Assembly: GCA_963674495.2 (NCBI GenBank)
Contig: CAXXLG010000002.1
Span: 372,001-436,000 of the forward strand
Length of the DNA: 64,000 nt
From: RGIG3178 sp963674495
GTDB taxonomy: Bacteria; Bacillota; Clostridia; Christensenellales; QAND01
Direction: 5' to 3'
The notes under the pieces are model-generated. The model saw nothing but the letters and a program-made list of their open reading frames with translations. It was not told where the DNA came from and did no database searches. The position numbers were made by a program, and so were the translations under genes. Shown here one piece after another: positions 54,040-62,409 of the stretch (position 1 is its first letter; the number at the start of each line of letters is the position of its first letter).

Positions 54040-54576
54040 TCATCTTCTACCTTGTCGCTTCAGCGATCGAATTACCAATAGCAGCCTTATAATGCCATAG
54101 AACAGCAACACCGCCATCGGTATGTAAATGCAAAGAATTGTCGTACTGACATATGCATGGCCCGAATGATCGCGATCAACAAAGTACATCAGAAATACCG
54201 GGATTTGAGAAAGCACTATGATGGACAGAAAAGTTAATAACCGCCGATTTCGTTCGATAATTGATTGGTTGTCGGTAAAAAATTCCGGCCTTTTTTCTTT
54301 GAATGCTTTACGCCATAAAATCCAACCGGAACAGATGACAACATATTCCCATCCTGCGTCGGTGGCAATTCTCATATATTCATCATCCATCTTGTTTTTA
54401 TAATTGAAATCTAAAACATAGCGCACATTCTTCGGCGCATCCTTTACAAACTCAAAAATCATCATGGCAAACCGCGCGCTGACAAACTTCCATCCCCGTT
54501 TCGTCATCTCTTCAAGATAATCTTCCACCTTAGTCGGATTCCAGCCCCACCACCACTTCCATCTCTTTATGGTCAT
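54040..54576 (-). CDS. DUF2812 membrane protein
   Basis: A 178-residue protein. The N-terminal about 100 residues form the DUF2812 domain (EDYLEEMTKRGWKFVSAR, GWEYVVICSGWILWRK). Two TM helices follow (about 118-138 and 145-168) and a basic tail. DUF2812 proteins are often encoded beside PadR regulators, as here. GAGGG within the 3' end of padR is its ribosome site; the two genes are 3 nt apart. Function unknown; possibly the PadR-controlled target. Confidence 0.82.
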   Translation of the reverse strand: MTIKRWKWWWGWNPTKVEDYLEEMTKRGWKFVSARFAMMIFEFVKDAPKNVRYVLDFNYKNKMDDEYMRIATDAGWEYVVICSGWILWRKAFKEKRPEFFTDNQSIIERNRRLLTFLSIIVLSQIPVFLMYFVDRDHSGHAYVSTTILCIYIPMAVLLFYGIIRLLLVIRSLKRQGRR

Positions 54577-54579
54577 GCG

Positions 54580-54897
54580 TCACATACCCTCTTTCTCATT
54601 TCGAAGCAGTTCTTCTAGTCTTTCGATCTCCATGGATAGTATCAGATTCCCAGTTTCCTTAATACCATATGTTTTTCTTCTATCCCAATCACTCTTTATT
54701 TCTATTAATCCGTCCTTTTCCATCTTTGCAAGTGTTCCATAGATCGTTCCTGGGCCAAGCAAGATTCGCTTTTTTGTCAGCTCTTCAACATGCTTTATTA
54801 TCCCGTATCCATGGCGCTCCACTCTTAACGCCAGGAGGATATAATAGGCTGTTTCGGTCATAGGAATATATTTTTTTATTATCCGACTTTGTATCAT
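54580..54897 (-). CDS. PadR-family transcriptional regulator
   Basis: A 105-residue winged-helix regulator: TETAYYILLALRVERHGYGI, then ILLGPGTIYGTLAKMEKDGL (recognition helix and wing) and a short C-terminal dimerisation helix. AGGAG lies directly before the ATG at 54897. Two palindromic operator-like sites overlap its promoter (54908-54964), pointing to autorepression. It is the first gene of the pair with DUF2812. The inducer is unknown. Confidence 0.9.
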   Translation of the reverse strand: MIQSRIIKKYIPMTETAYYILLALRVERHGYGIIKHVEELTKKRILLGPGTIYGTLAKMEKDGLIEIKSDWDRRKTYGIKETGNLILSMEIERLEELLRNEKEGM

Positions 54898-54907
54898 ATT
54901 CACTCCT

Positions 54908-54964
54908 GTATCACGCTATGTTATATCACCTCTTGACTATATCACGTCTCGTTATATTTGTCAA
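54908..54964 (-). promoter_or_regulatory. padR promoter with two operator-like palindromes
   Basis: On the minus strand TTGACA (54964-54959), a 17-nt spacer and TATAGT (54941-54936) form a strong promoter. The palindrome ATATCACG-TCT-CGTTATAT lies between -35 and -10. A related site, ATCACG-CTA-TGTTATAT, lies between -10 and the start. This is well suited to PadR autoregulation. Confidence 0.65.
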
Positions 54965-55070
54965 TTGATTTTTGTTCTTTGGTTTTTTCCTGAATAAAAG
55001 GCGATTTCGTGTGCGTTCTATGAAGATTTTCTTTCCCATGTCTCCTCATATCTTTTCATTCACACTCATA

Positions 55071-55090
55071 GGAGGGCAATCGGAAGACAC
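55071..55090 (+). repeat. GGAGGGCAA motif, degraded pair
   Basis: GGAGGGCAATCGG followed by AAGACAC, preceded by ACACTCATA: a worn version of the pairs at 53761 and 55844. Confidence 0.4.
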
Positions 55091-55189
55091 ATGCATTTTG
55101 AAAGAAATTGAATTGCACATGCTTAACGCTAAGCAGAAGAATTAATAAGTCTATGATATAATTGTTAGAAAACATAAGGAGGCATCATT

Positions 55190-55756
55190 ATGAAAGCGGT
55201 GTGCATCTTAGGAAGTCCAAAACCGAATGGTAACACTTCAACTGTTATTTCTGAGATCATCAGAGCTTTGGAAGAGCACGATATCCAAACGAATTTATAC
55301 CGATTGGGCGATTTGAATGTTAAATATTGTTGTGGATGTAAAACATGTGAAGTTACGGGTAAATGTGTTCATGTGGATGATGTGCAAAAAGTTATAAAGG
55401 ATATTTTTAATGCTCAACTCGTGATAATCGCCTCACCCTCGTATTGGGGTGATGTAACTGGACAGATGAAAGTTTTTATTGATAGGTGTACGCCGTATGG
55501 CAATACCAATCCCGCCAGACTTCCGATTTCATCCTCAGTAAAGGGTGTTGCCATTGCGATAAGGGCAGGCAGGAACAAACAGGAAAACATGCATCTTGTG
55601 CATACTATAGAGCATTTTTTGGGTCACCTTGATATCTCTTTGATTAATCATTTCACAGTTGAGGGAATTAATTCCGAAAAAGATTTGTTGCAACGTCCAG
55701 ATATTCTTGCGGATGCATATGCATTTGGTGAAAACCTCTGTCAACTGTTGGATTGA
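55190..55756 (+). CDS. Flavodoxin-fold NAD(P)H reductase (iron-sulfur flavoprotein-like)
   Basis: A 188-residue protein. The FMN phosphate loop GSPKPNGNTSTV is at the N-terminus. CCGCKTCEVTGKC (about 46-58) is the cysteine cluster of iron-sulfur flavoproteins, and IIASPSYWGDVTGQMKVFID is the flavin-side loop. It would reduce quinones, oxygen species or other acceptors using NAD(P)H. AAGGAGG is about 8 nt before the ATG. It is divergent from padR, so the PadR could control it too. Intact. Confidence 0.85.
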   Translation: MKAVCILGSPKPNGNTSTVISEIIRALEEHDIQTNLYRLGDLNVKYCCGCKTCEVTGKCVHVDDVQKVIKDIFNAQLVIIASPSYWGDVTGQMKVFIDRCTPYGNTNPARLPISSSVKGVAIAIRAGRNKQENMHLVHTIEHFLGHLDISLINHFTVEGINSEKDLLQRPDILADAYAFGENLCQLLD

Positions 55757-55843
55757 TTTAACAAAATTCAGCGATAATAAATATATCGATACTATTGTAT
55801 TATATCATCCCATTCCCTCCCATTCCCCTCATTTACTCTCATA

Positions 55844-55863
55844 GGAGGGCAATCGGAGGGCAA
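55844..55863 (+). repeat. GGAGGGCAA tandem pair
   Basis: Two GGAGGGCAA copies separated by TC, about 190 nt before the right-hand tRNA-Met, mirroring the 53761 pair about 190 nt before the tRNA-Met 3' repeat. Confidence 0.55.
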
Positions 55864-56017
55864 TACGCCAATTTTAGCCTTTTTCATGGGTTACGTTTTC
55901 AATGCTAAATCGGCTATTTTTCCCATCGTTATAATGCCATCTCGAATGTCTATCAGTGCGAACTGTTAAAACTTCCCGTAAGCAATGTTCAACACGCTAC
56001 ATAAAAATCGAATAACG

Positions 56018-56047
56018 AAAAGAAGCCCTCTACAAAGGGCTTCTTTT
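56018..56047 (-). terminator. Terminator downstream of tRNA-Met
   Basis: AAAAGAAGCCC pairs with GGGCTTCTTTT, 2 nt past the tRNA CCA; T-rich on the minus strand. Confidence 0.8.
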
Positions 56048-56049
56048 GT

Positions 56050-56126
56050 TGGTAGCGGTGACTGGACTCGAACCAGTGACACTCCGGGTATGAACCGAAT
56101 GCTCTAGCCAGCTGAGCTACACCGCC
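56050..56126 (-). tRNA. tRNA-Met (CAT), elongator type
   Basis: 77 nt with encoded CCA. Acceptor GGCGGTG/CACCGCT (G1-U72), D arm AGCTCAGCTGGCTAGAGC, anticodon loop TTCATAC, T stem ACTGG/CCAGT fully paired. Intact. It might instead be a CAT tRNA read as Ile after lysidine modification, but G1-U72 with this D arm suits Met. It lies 34 nt downstream of tRNA-fMet. Confidence 0.9.
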
Positions 56127-56160
56127 GCAAAATGGCCGCAAAGTGAATTGCGGCCACAAA

Positions 56161-56238
<78 letters not shown>

Positions 56239-56264
56239 ACGACCAGTTCAGTATAGCGGAAGCC

Positions 56265-57191
56265 CTATTCTTTGTCAAGGTCAAACCTGCACTTGCTTTT
56301 TAGATAAGCATCCAATCCGTCATATTCACTGGCGACCAGCGTTTTTGCGCCCGATTGCATCATCACCATGCGCGCAATCAGGCAGCCGGCCACAATGACG
56401 TCGGCGCGCTTGGGGTGCATGCCCGGCATCTGTTGGCGCTGCTGCGATGTCATGCGTATCATCTGCGATTGCAACCTGTCAAGCTCTTCAATCCTCATTG
56501 AAAAGCCATGCACTTGCATAGGATCGTATTTGCGCAGCTTCAAAAAAAGCATGGCCAGCTGCGTAGCCGTACCGCCAACGCCGACAAGCGTTTGTGCTCT
56601 GTCAACGCCTAGCACCGTGTGGCATAGCGTTTCCACCATGGGTTGTCCACGTTGTGCCATCGCCATCAGTAGGATGGGGCCGATGTCGTGCTCGTCCAAA
56701 AATATCTCAAGGGACGTTACCGTACCCAGCGTCACCGAGCAGGATACAAATACGCCGTTGTGCATACGAGACAGTTCGGTAGATCCACCGCCGATATCCA
56801 TCACCACATCACCCAAGACCGACGCGCCCTGAAAGGACAGCATTGCTTCTTGGTCTCCATCAATGATCTCGGCTTCAAGCCCGTTGATATCTGAAAGCAT
56901 GGCTAGAAATTCATCACCGTTTTGCGCCTCACGCGCCGCGCTTGTGGCATAGCAATAGACCGGACCGACAACACCGTCGCGGCGTGCCTGCTCCATAAAA
57001 TCACGCACGGCGGTTACCGTGCGCCGCATTGGCTCATCACCTAGCCGCTCTGCCTGCACCAACCCTTCGCCTAGCCTTGTGATGGTCAAACTTTTTGTGC
57101 CGGCAAAACCGGTACCGTCATAGACGGCGCTGAGCATCCGTACCGAGTGCGTGCCGATGTCGATGGCCGCTGCTTTTGTACCCTTATTCAT
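56265..57191 (-). CDS. Ppx/GppA phosphatase family protein
   Basis: A 308-residue ASKHA-fold protein: AIDIGTHSVRML (phosphate 1), CYATSAAREAQNGDEFL, GDQEAMLSF, VMDIGGGSTEL (phosphate 2), VGVGGTATQLAML and a C-terminal RADVIVAGCLI. It hydrolyses polyphosphate and/or pppGpp. The ATG at 57191 has GGGAGA just upstream and replaces a longer frame. It has only the core domains, as in short Gram-positive versions. It follows the divIC-like gene in the sporulation/division cluster. Confidence 0.88.
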   Translation of the reverse strand: MNKGTKAAAIDIGTHSVRMLSAVYDGTGFAGTKSLTITRLGEGLVQAERLGDEPMRRTVTAVRDFMEQARRDGVVGPVYCYATSAAREAQNGDEFLAMLSDINGLEAEIIDGDQEAMLSFQGASVLGDVVMDIGGGSTELSRMHNGVFVSCSVTLGTVTSLEIFLDEHDIGPILLMAMAQRGQPMVETLCHTVLGVDRAQTLVGVGGTATQLAMLFLKLRKYDPMQVHGFSMRIEELDRLQSQMIRMTSQQRQQMPGMHPKRADVIVAGCLIARMVMMQSGAKTLVASEYDGLDAYLKSKCRFDLDKE

Positions 57192-57213
57192 ATATGTTCT
57201 CCCGTACCGGTGA

Positions 57214-57516
57214 TCACTCGTCATCCTTGATGACAAAGCGCGTTTCGCCCGGCTTTACCCAGCCGAGTTTCTCGCGCGCAACGGATTCGATATACTCGTC
57301 GGTATTCGCGATCTCAATCAGATTTTTAAGCTTATCAATGGACATCTCGGCGTTTGACAGCTGTTCCTGCAGCGCCTGCTGCTCTGTCTTAAGCCGACTC
57401 ATTTCCATCCACTGGGAAAAGAGCGCATACCCGGCGTAGATCATCACGGCGCACAGCATATAAATGTAAAACCGAAACCGGATTTTCCGTTTTCCCGTCT
57501 TGGATTTATCTGCCAT
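57214..57516 (-). CDS. divIC: Septum formation initiator (DivIC/FtsB family)
   Basis: A 100-residue bitopic protein. A basic cytoplasmic N-terminus (SKTGKRKIRFRF), one TM helix (about 15-35) and a coiled coil (RLKTEQQALQEQLSNAEMSI) precede the family end motif ESVAREKLGWVKPGE. It would act in the divisome with FtsL/DivIB. GATGAGG lies before the ATG at 57516. Its place after yabP-yabQ matches the Bacillus/Clostridium order. Confidence 0.88.
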   Translation of the reverse strand: MADKSKTGKRKIRFRFYIYMLCAVMIYAGYALFSQWMEMSRLKTEQQALQEQLSNAEMSIDKLKNLIEIANTDEYIESVAREKLGWVKPGETRFVIKDDE

Positions 57517-57600
57517 GCACCTCATCCCCCATCTATGTATCATATAGGTGAATCTTTCCAAATCGTTAGCGCATTCCATTCGGTTATCACTTTTGTTATT

Positions 57601-57975
57601 CTACTCATCCGCCCTGTATTTGGCAAGCATACGGTTGAGCGCATCCCCAAATCGATGAACGCAACGCTCTATAAAACGGATCAGTCTCTTAACCGTTGCA
57701 CTCAACGCCGCGCCCGGGCCGGCAAAGAACACGGCAAACCCTGCAACAAAGGCCATCAGGGCAAACAGACGTATTTCCCCTTCAAGCGTATATGCGCTGC
57801 ATACACCGAACAACAGTATCGCAACACCGATGAACACGAGATCCAACAGGCCCGTCCACATGCGCCGGTCTTTGGTGCCCCGCAGACCGCGAAGCAACGC
57901 ATACACGACGCAACTGAGCATGCCCGCTGCCACAAACAGGGCAAACACCTTCGGCTGCACAACAATATCTGCCAT
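57601..57975 (-). CDS. yabQ: Spore cortex biosynthesis protein YabQ
   Basis: A 124-residue membrane protein with three or four hydrophobic helices (KVFALFVAAGMLSCVVYALL, LVFIGVAILLFGVCSAY, FALMAFVAGFAVFFAGPGAA) and a basic C-terminus. The sequence is loosely conserved in this family; identification rests on topology and on its place between yabP and divIC. It has no ribosome site of its own and begins at the base after the yabP stop, so translation is coupled. Needed for spore cortex in Bacillus. Confidence 0.8.
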   Translation of the reverse strand: MADIVVQPKVFALFVAAGMLSCVVYALLRGLRGTKDRRMWTGLLDLVFIGVAILLFGVCSAYTLEGEIRLFALMAFVAGFAVFFAGPGAALSATVKRLIRFIERCVHRFGDALNRMLAKYRADE

Positions 57976-58266
57976 CTATCGCTTGAGCAGCCGTGAAAAC
58001 AAGCCGCTTTTCGGTTCGTCTTCCTCGGTATACAGCGCACCGTAGATGACGCCGGATACGATAAGCTGGCCGTCCTCGAGGTTGAGCCGGTCAATGTGCA
58101 GATCATCGCCCTCAATGGTCAACAGCCCGCTTGCCGTGTATACGCAAATCTGCTCCTCGTGGAAGCTTTCCAGCTCCTCCACGCCGTTGATGACGGCGCG
58201 GCGGCGCATTTCAATGGACACGGTATGCGCGCGGCCTTCATGGCGCGCCTCCACTTCCCTCGCCAC
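57976..58266 (-). CDS. yabP: Sporulation protein YabP
   Basis: A 96-residue protein of the YabP/YqfC type. A charged start is followed by AVINGVEELESFHEEQICVY, TASGLLTIEGDDLHIDRLNL and DGQLIVSGVIYGALY. Start is GTG at 58266 with AAAGGGGG upstream. YabP binds SpoIVA on the forespore and is needed early in coat assembly. With yabQ it is good evidence that the organism makes endospores. Confidence 0.88.
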   Translation of the reverse strand: MAREVEARHEGRAHTVSIEMRRRAVINGVEELESFHEEQICVYTASGLLTIEGDDLHIDRLNLEDGQLIVSGVIYGALYTEEDEPKSGLFSRLLKR

Positions 58267-58324
58267 ACCACTCGTCCCCCTTTCCCTTTATGAAAGGTAT
58301 GCAAAGACGAGCCTCGATATGCGC

Positions 58325-59420
58325 TTAGGAGTGGATCAGGTACTCGGTGATAAACATGTCCAAATCGCCGTCCATCACGCTTTGGATGTTGCCCGTTTCC
58401 GATCCTGTTCTATGATCCTTGATCAGGCTGTATGGATGAAACACATAGGAGCGTATCTGGCTTCCCCATTCGATCTTCTTCATCTCGCCCTTGATTTCCG
58501 CGTGTTTTTCCGCAATCTCGCGTTCACGCAGTTCAACAAGCTTGCTTCGGAGCATGCGCATCGAGGTTTCGCGGTTCTGGATCTGACTGCGCTCGTTCTG
58601 GCACTGTACCACAATGCCGGTGGGCAAATGCGTGATGCGTATCGCGCTTGACGTCTTGTTGACGTGCTGGCCACCTGCGCCGCTTGACCGATAGGTATCC
58701 ACCCGCAGGTCGTCGTCGCGGATGTCCACCTCCACGTCGTCCTCGATCATGGGCATCACGTCCAACGAAGCAAACGACGTATGCCTTCGCCCCGATGCGT
58801 CGAACGGGGATATGCGCACCAGGCGGTGCACACCCTTTTCCGCTTTCAAGTATCCGTAGGCGTCCGATCCTCGCACCTCAAACGACACGCTCTTGATACC
58901 CGCCTCGTCGCCCTCGAGATAATCCAAAACGCGAATCGTGTACCCGCGCTTTTCGCAATATCGGGTATACATGCGGTAGAGCATCTGCACCCAGTCCTGT
59001 GCTTCGGTGCCGCCGGCGCCTGCGTGCAGGGACAATATGGCGTCGTTGTGGTCGTACTCACCCTTGAGCATGGTGGACAGCCTTAAATCCTCCACTTGTT
59101 CGGCAAGCTTCTGCACCTCCTGCGCCACTTCTTGCAGTACGCTCTTCTCGTCCTCCTCCTGCGCCATCAGTAGCAGTTCCTTTGCATTGGACACCGCGAT
59201 AAACAGCTTCTGGTATGCGTCGATGCGGCTGGTGAGATCCTTGATCCGCTTGTTCACCTTTTGCGCTTTGTCCACATCATCCCAAAACCCCGGAACTTCC
59301 ATGTATTTTTGCAATGTGCTTAATTCATCCTGCAGCTTGGGCAGGTCAAAGGAACTCACCTGCCCTGTTCAAAATTTCCAGCATCGCGTCAAGCTGCGAA
59401 TGCAATTGTTCAAATTCCAT
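58325..59420 (-). CDS. prfB: Peptide chain release factor 2, with programmed +1 frameshift
   Basis: An about 365-residue RF2 encoded in two frames. The first 23 codons start at ATG 59420 (GGGAGG 6 nt upstream) and end CTT TGA at 59350-59348. A +1 shift on CTT gives Leu-Asp and the main frame (DLPKLQDELSTLQKYM). AGGTGAG before the slip site acts as the internal Shine-Dalgarno. Stop-codon motif SPFD (RISPFDASGRRH) and catalytic GGQ (SGAGGQHVNKT) are intact. The shift lets RF2 control its own level at UGA. Confidence 0.95.
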
Positions 59421-59444
59421 ATCCATCCTCCCAAATATATGTTT

Positions 59445-62138
59445 CTATGCGTTTTTGCCGCAGCAATTTTTGTATTTCTTGCCGCTGCCGCATGGGCATG
59501 GGTCGTTTCTGCCCACGCGCTTTTTGGATTTTGTCTGTACCGCGGTGCGGTTCTGCGAAGCGTCCGCCTTGTCCATGTTGGTTTGTGCCTCTTTGACCAC
59601 CGCCCGCCGCGTCGGCGCGGACTGCACGTTGAGATGATACAGCATAAGCACCGTATCTTCCTGTATGCCGTGCACCATGCTTTCGAACATGTCAAAGCCT
59701 TCGAACTTGTATTCCACCGCGGGATCGCGCTGTCCATAGGCCCGAAGCGCTACGCCCTGGCGCAGCTGGTCCATCGCATCGATGTGGTCCATCCAGTGCC
59801 GGTCGACGCTTCGAAGCAGTATCACCCGTTCGATTTCACGCATGTCCGCACCGGCTTTTTGCGCCATCCCTTCGCGCACGAGGTAGTATGCTTCCGCCTG
59901 TTCAACGATACGCTGGATAAGCGCTTCGCGCTTGATATCCATCTTTTCATCTTCGTTCACAACGATGTCATCGGGCGGCAGCATCAAACGCCGGACGTAC
60001 GCCGTCAACCCGTCGAAATCCCATTCCTCTCGCACCGTATCCTGTTGGCAATACAGATCGACGGCATGACCCACAAGCGTGTGAATCATCTCCACGATGT
60101 TATCGTGCACGTTTTCACCCAACAACACGCTTCTGCGCTGGGCATAGATAATGGTGCGCTGCTGGTTCATCACATCGTCGTATTGTAACACGTGCTTTCG
60201 GATGTCGAAGTTTCGTGATTCAATGCGTCTTTGCGCCGTCTCAATCTGTCTCGACAGCATGCCGATGTCCATAGCGATATCGTCATCCGGACTGATCTTA
60301 TTCATCAGACCCTGTATGCGTTCACCACCGAACAACCGCATCAGATCATCTTCCAGTGCCACATAAAACCGCGAGGAACCTGGATCGCCTTGGCGCCCGG
60401 CACGGCCACGCAGCTGATTGTCAATGCGCCGCGATTCGTGTCGCTCGGTACCGATGATGTGCAATCCGCCTATTTTTACAACCTCTTCGTGCTCCGTCTG
60501 ACATGTTTTGGCAAAGCCCTCGTACGTTTCGCGGTATGCCGCGCGCGCCGCCAATATCTCTCTGTCATCGGTTTCGGCGTGGGACACTGCATCCTCAATG
60601 CGTTCATCCTCGTACCCGTCCTTGCGCATCTTCTGCCGCGCCAGGTAATCAGGATTGCCGCCCAAAATAATGTCGGTACCACGTCCAGCCATGTTTGTGG
60701 CGATGGTGACCGAACCGACCTTGCCCGCCTGGGCCACGATCTGTGCCTCGTGCTGATGATTTTTGGCGTTCAACACTTCGTGTTTCACGCCGCGCTGTTT
60801 CAAAAGCCGGGATAAGATTTCGCTCTTTTCCACCGATACCGTGCCCGCCAAAATCGGACGGCCGCTCTGATGCAACGCCACAATCTCATCAATCACGGCT
60901 TTATATTTGCCCTTTTCAGTGGAATATACTACGTCGTTTTCATCCTTGCGGATCATGGGCATATGGGTGGGAATCACAACCACGTCCAGCCCGTAGATGC
61001 CCCTGAATTCCTCCTCCTCGGTTTTGGCCGTACCCGTCATACCGGATAGCTTGTTGTACATACGGAAATAATTTTGGAAGGTGATGGTGGCCAGCGTCTT
61101 GCTCTCGTGGGCGACGCGCACGTTCTCCTTGGCCTCGATGGCTTGGTGCAGCCCCTCGCTGTATCTCCGGCCCAACATCAGCCGTCCGGTAAACTCATCT
61201 ACGATTATCACCTGCCCGTCTTGCACGACATAGTCGGTGTCCCTGTGGAACAGCACCTGGGCACGCAACGCTTGGTTGATGTGGTGGTTCAGTTCCGTAT
61301 TGTCCACATCGGACAGGTTTTCTACCGAAAATGCGCTTTCCGCCTTCCTTACGCCCTCCTCGGCCAACGTCACCACCCGCCGCTTTTCATCCACCTCGTA
61401 ATCCTCTTCAGCCTTGAGGCGGCGTGCAAAGCGGTCGGCGCGCGTATACATCTCCGTGGATTTGTCGCCGATGCCGGAAATGATCAAAGGCGTACGCGCC
61501 TCATCGATCAATATGGAGTCCACTTCGTCCAAGATAGCGTAGTGTAACGGCCTCTGCACCATCTGTTCGCGAAAAATCACCATGTTGTCGCGCAAATAAT
61601 CGAATCCGTATTCGTTGTTTGTGCCATAGATGATATCGCACGCGTAGTTCTTCCGTCGCTCACTCGCCTCCATGTCATGGACGATCAGCCCCACCGATAA
61701 CCCCAGAAACTTGTAAATCTTGCCCATCCACTCGCTGTCGCGACGGGCCAGATAATCGTTGACCGTCACGATGTGCACGCCCTTGCCGCTCAGCGCATTG
61801 AGATAGGCGGGCATGGTGGCCACCAGCGTTTTACCCTCGCCGGTACGCATCTCGGCAATCCTTCCCTGGTGCAGCACCACCGCGCCGATAAGTTGCACGT
61901 GGAAATGCCGCATACCGGTGGTTCGAATGCTGGCTTCGCGCACCAGTGCGAACGCCTCGGGCAACAGATCATCCAGCGTTTCACCCTGCTGCAAACGCTG
62001 TTTAAATTCGTTTGTCCTCGCGCGCATCTGCTCATCGGACAGCGCCTTCATATCGCTCTCCAACGCCTCGATCTGATCGGCGATTTTTTCGATTGGCTTG
62101 AGCGGATTGCTCGTCAACAAGCGCTTGATTAAAGACAC
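59445..62138 (-). CDS. secA: Preprotein translocase ATPase SecA
   Basis: An 897-residue motor. Walker A is MRTGEGKTLVATMP, Walker B/DEAD-like LDEVDSILIDEART, and the preprotein crosslinking domain follows. NBD2 has GTVSVEKSEILSRLL, TIATNMAGRGTDI and ELRGRAGRQGD-type sequence (QLRGRAGRQGDPGSS). The C-terminal zinc site is CPCGSGKKYKNCCG. It drives Sec export with SecYEG. GTG start at 62138 with AAAGGAGG upstream. It is 24 nt upstream of prfB on the same strand, the common secA-prfB pair. Full length. Confidence 0.97.
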   Translation of the reverse strand: MSLIKRLLTSNPLKPIEKIADQIEALESDMKALSDEQMRARTNEFKQRLQQGETLDDLLPEAFALVREASIRTTGMRHFHVQLIGAVVLHQGRIAEMRTGEGKTLVATMPAYLNALSGKGVHIVTVNDYLARRDSEWMGKIYKFLGLSVGLIVHDMEASERRKNYACDIIYGTNNEYGFDYLRDNMVIFREQMVQRPLHYAILDEVDSILIDEARTPLIISGIGDKSTEMYTRADRFARRLKAEEDYEVDEKRRVVTLAEEGVRKAESAFSVENLSDVDNTELNHHINQALRAQVLFHRDTDYVVQDGQVIIVDEFTGRLMLGRRYSEGLHQAIEAKENVRVAHESKTLATITFQNYFRMYNKLSGMTGTAKTEEEEFRGIYGLDVVVIPTHMPMIRKDENDVVYSTEKGKYKAVIDEIVALHQSGRPILAGTVSVEKSEILSRLLKQRGVKHEVLNAKNHQHEAQIVAQAGKVGSVTIATNMAGRGTDIILGGNPDYLARQKMRKDGYEDERIEDAVSHAETDDREILAARAAYRETYEGFAKTCQTEHEEVVKIGGLHIIGTERHESRRIDNQLRGRAGRQGDPGSSRFYVALEDDLMRLFGGERIQGLMNKISPDDDIAMDIGMLSRQIETAQRRIESRNFDIRKHVLQYDDVMNQQRTIIYAQRRSVLLGENVHDNIVEMIHTLVGHAVDLYCQQDTVREEWDFDGLTAYVRRLMLPPDDIVVNEDEKMDIKREALIQRIVEQAEAYYLVREGMAQKAGADMREIERVILLRSVDRHWMDHIDAMDQLRQGVALRAYGQRDPAVEYKFEGFDMFESMVHGIQEDTVLMLYHLNVQSAPTRRAVVKEAQTNMDKADASQNRTAVQTKSKKRVGRNDPCPCGSGKKYKNCCGKNA

Positions 62139-62374
62139 TTCTTGGCCTCCTTTTAACTTTTATACCTATATGGGTCCACCACAAACATTACTTTTACTTC
62201 CATTCCTACGAACAACATCCGCATTGAATGTTTGTTTCTTTGGTTAAACCCAAGCATCTGTACTATAGCATCATTATTGTAGCATCATTCCAAATCCATC
62301 GCAATCGGCGCGGCCCATTCTCACCCTTTCGTGCCCCGCATTGATTCTTCGATTTCTCTCGCCCTGCGTGTACA

Positions 62375-62402
62375 ACAAAAGAACCCGGACGGGTTCTTTT
62401 GT
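62375..62402 (-). terminator. Terminator of the formate-THF ligase gene
   Basis: AAAAGAACCCG pairs with CGGGTTCTTTT around a 2-nt turn (GA), 8 nt past the fhs stop, so secA probably has its own promoter in 62139-62374. Confidence 0.8.
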
Positions 62403-62409
62403 CTCTCGA

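Larger units (their letters stand above)
53968..56088. mobile_element. Nested unit bounded by tRNA-Met 3' repeats
   Basis: About 2.1 kb carrying a PadR regulator, a DUF2812 protein and an iron-sulfur-flavoprotein-like reductase, but no integrase. It may have been moved in trans by the integrase at 51271 or by a lost one. The right boundary is the intact tRNA-Met. Confidence 0.6.

Noticed and set aside
59369..60188. Long plus-strand frames opposite prfB and secA
   Set aside because: Antisense shadows of GC-rich core genes with clear motifs on the other strand.
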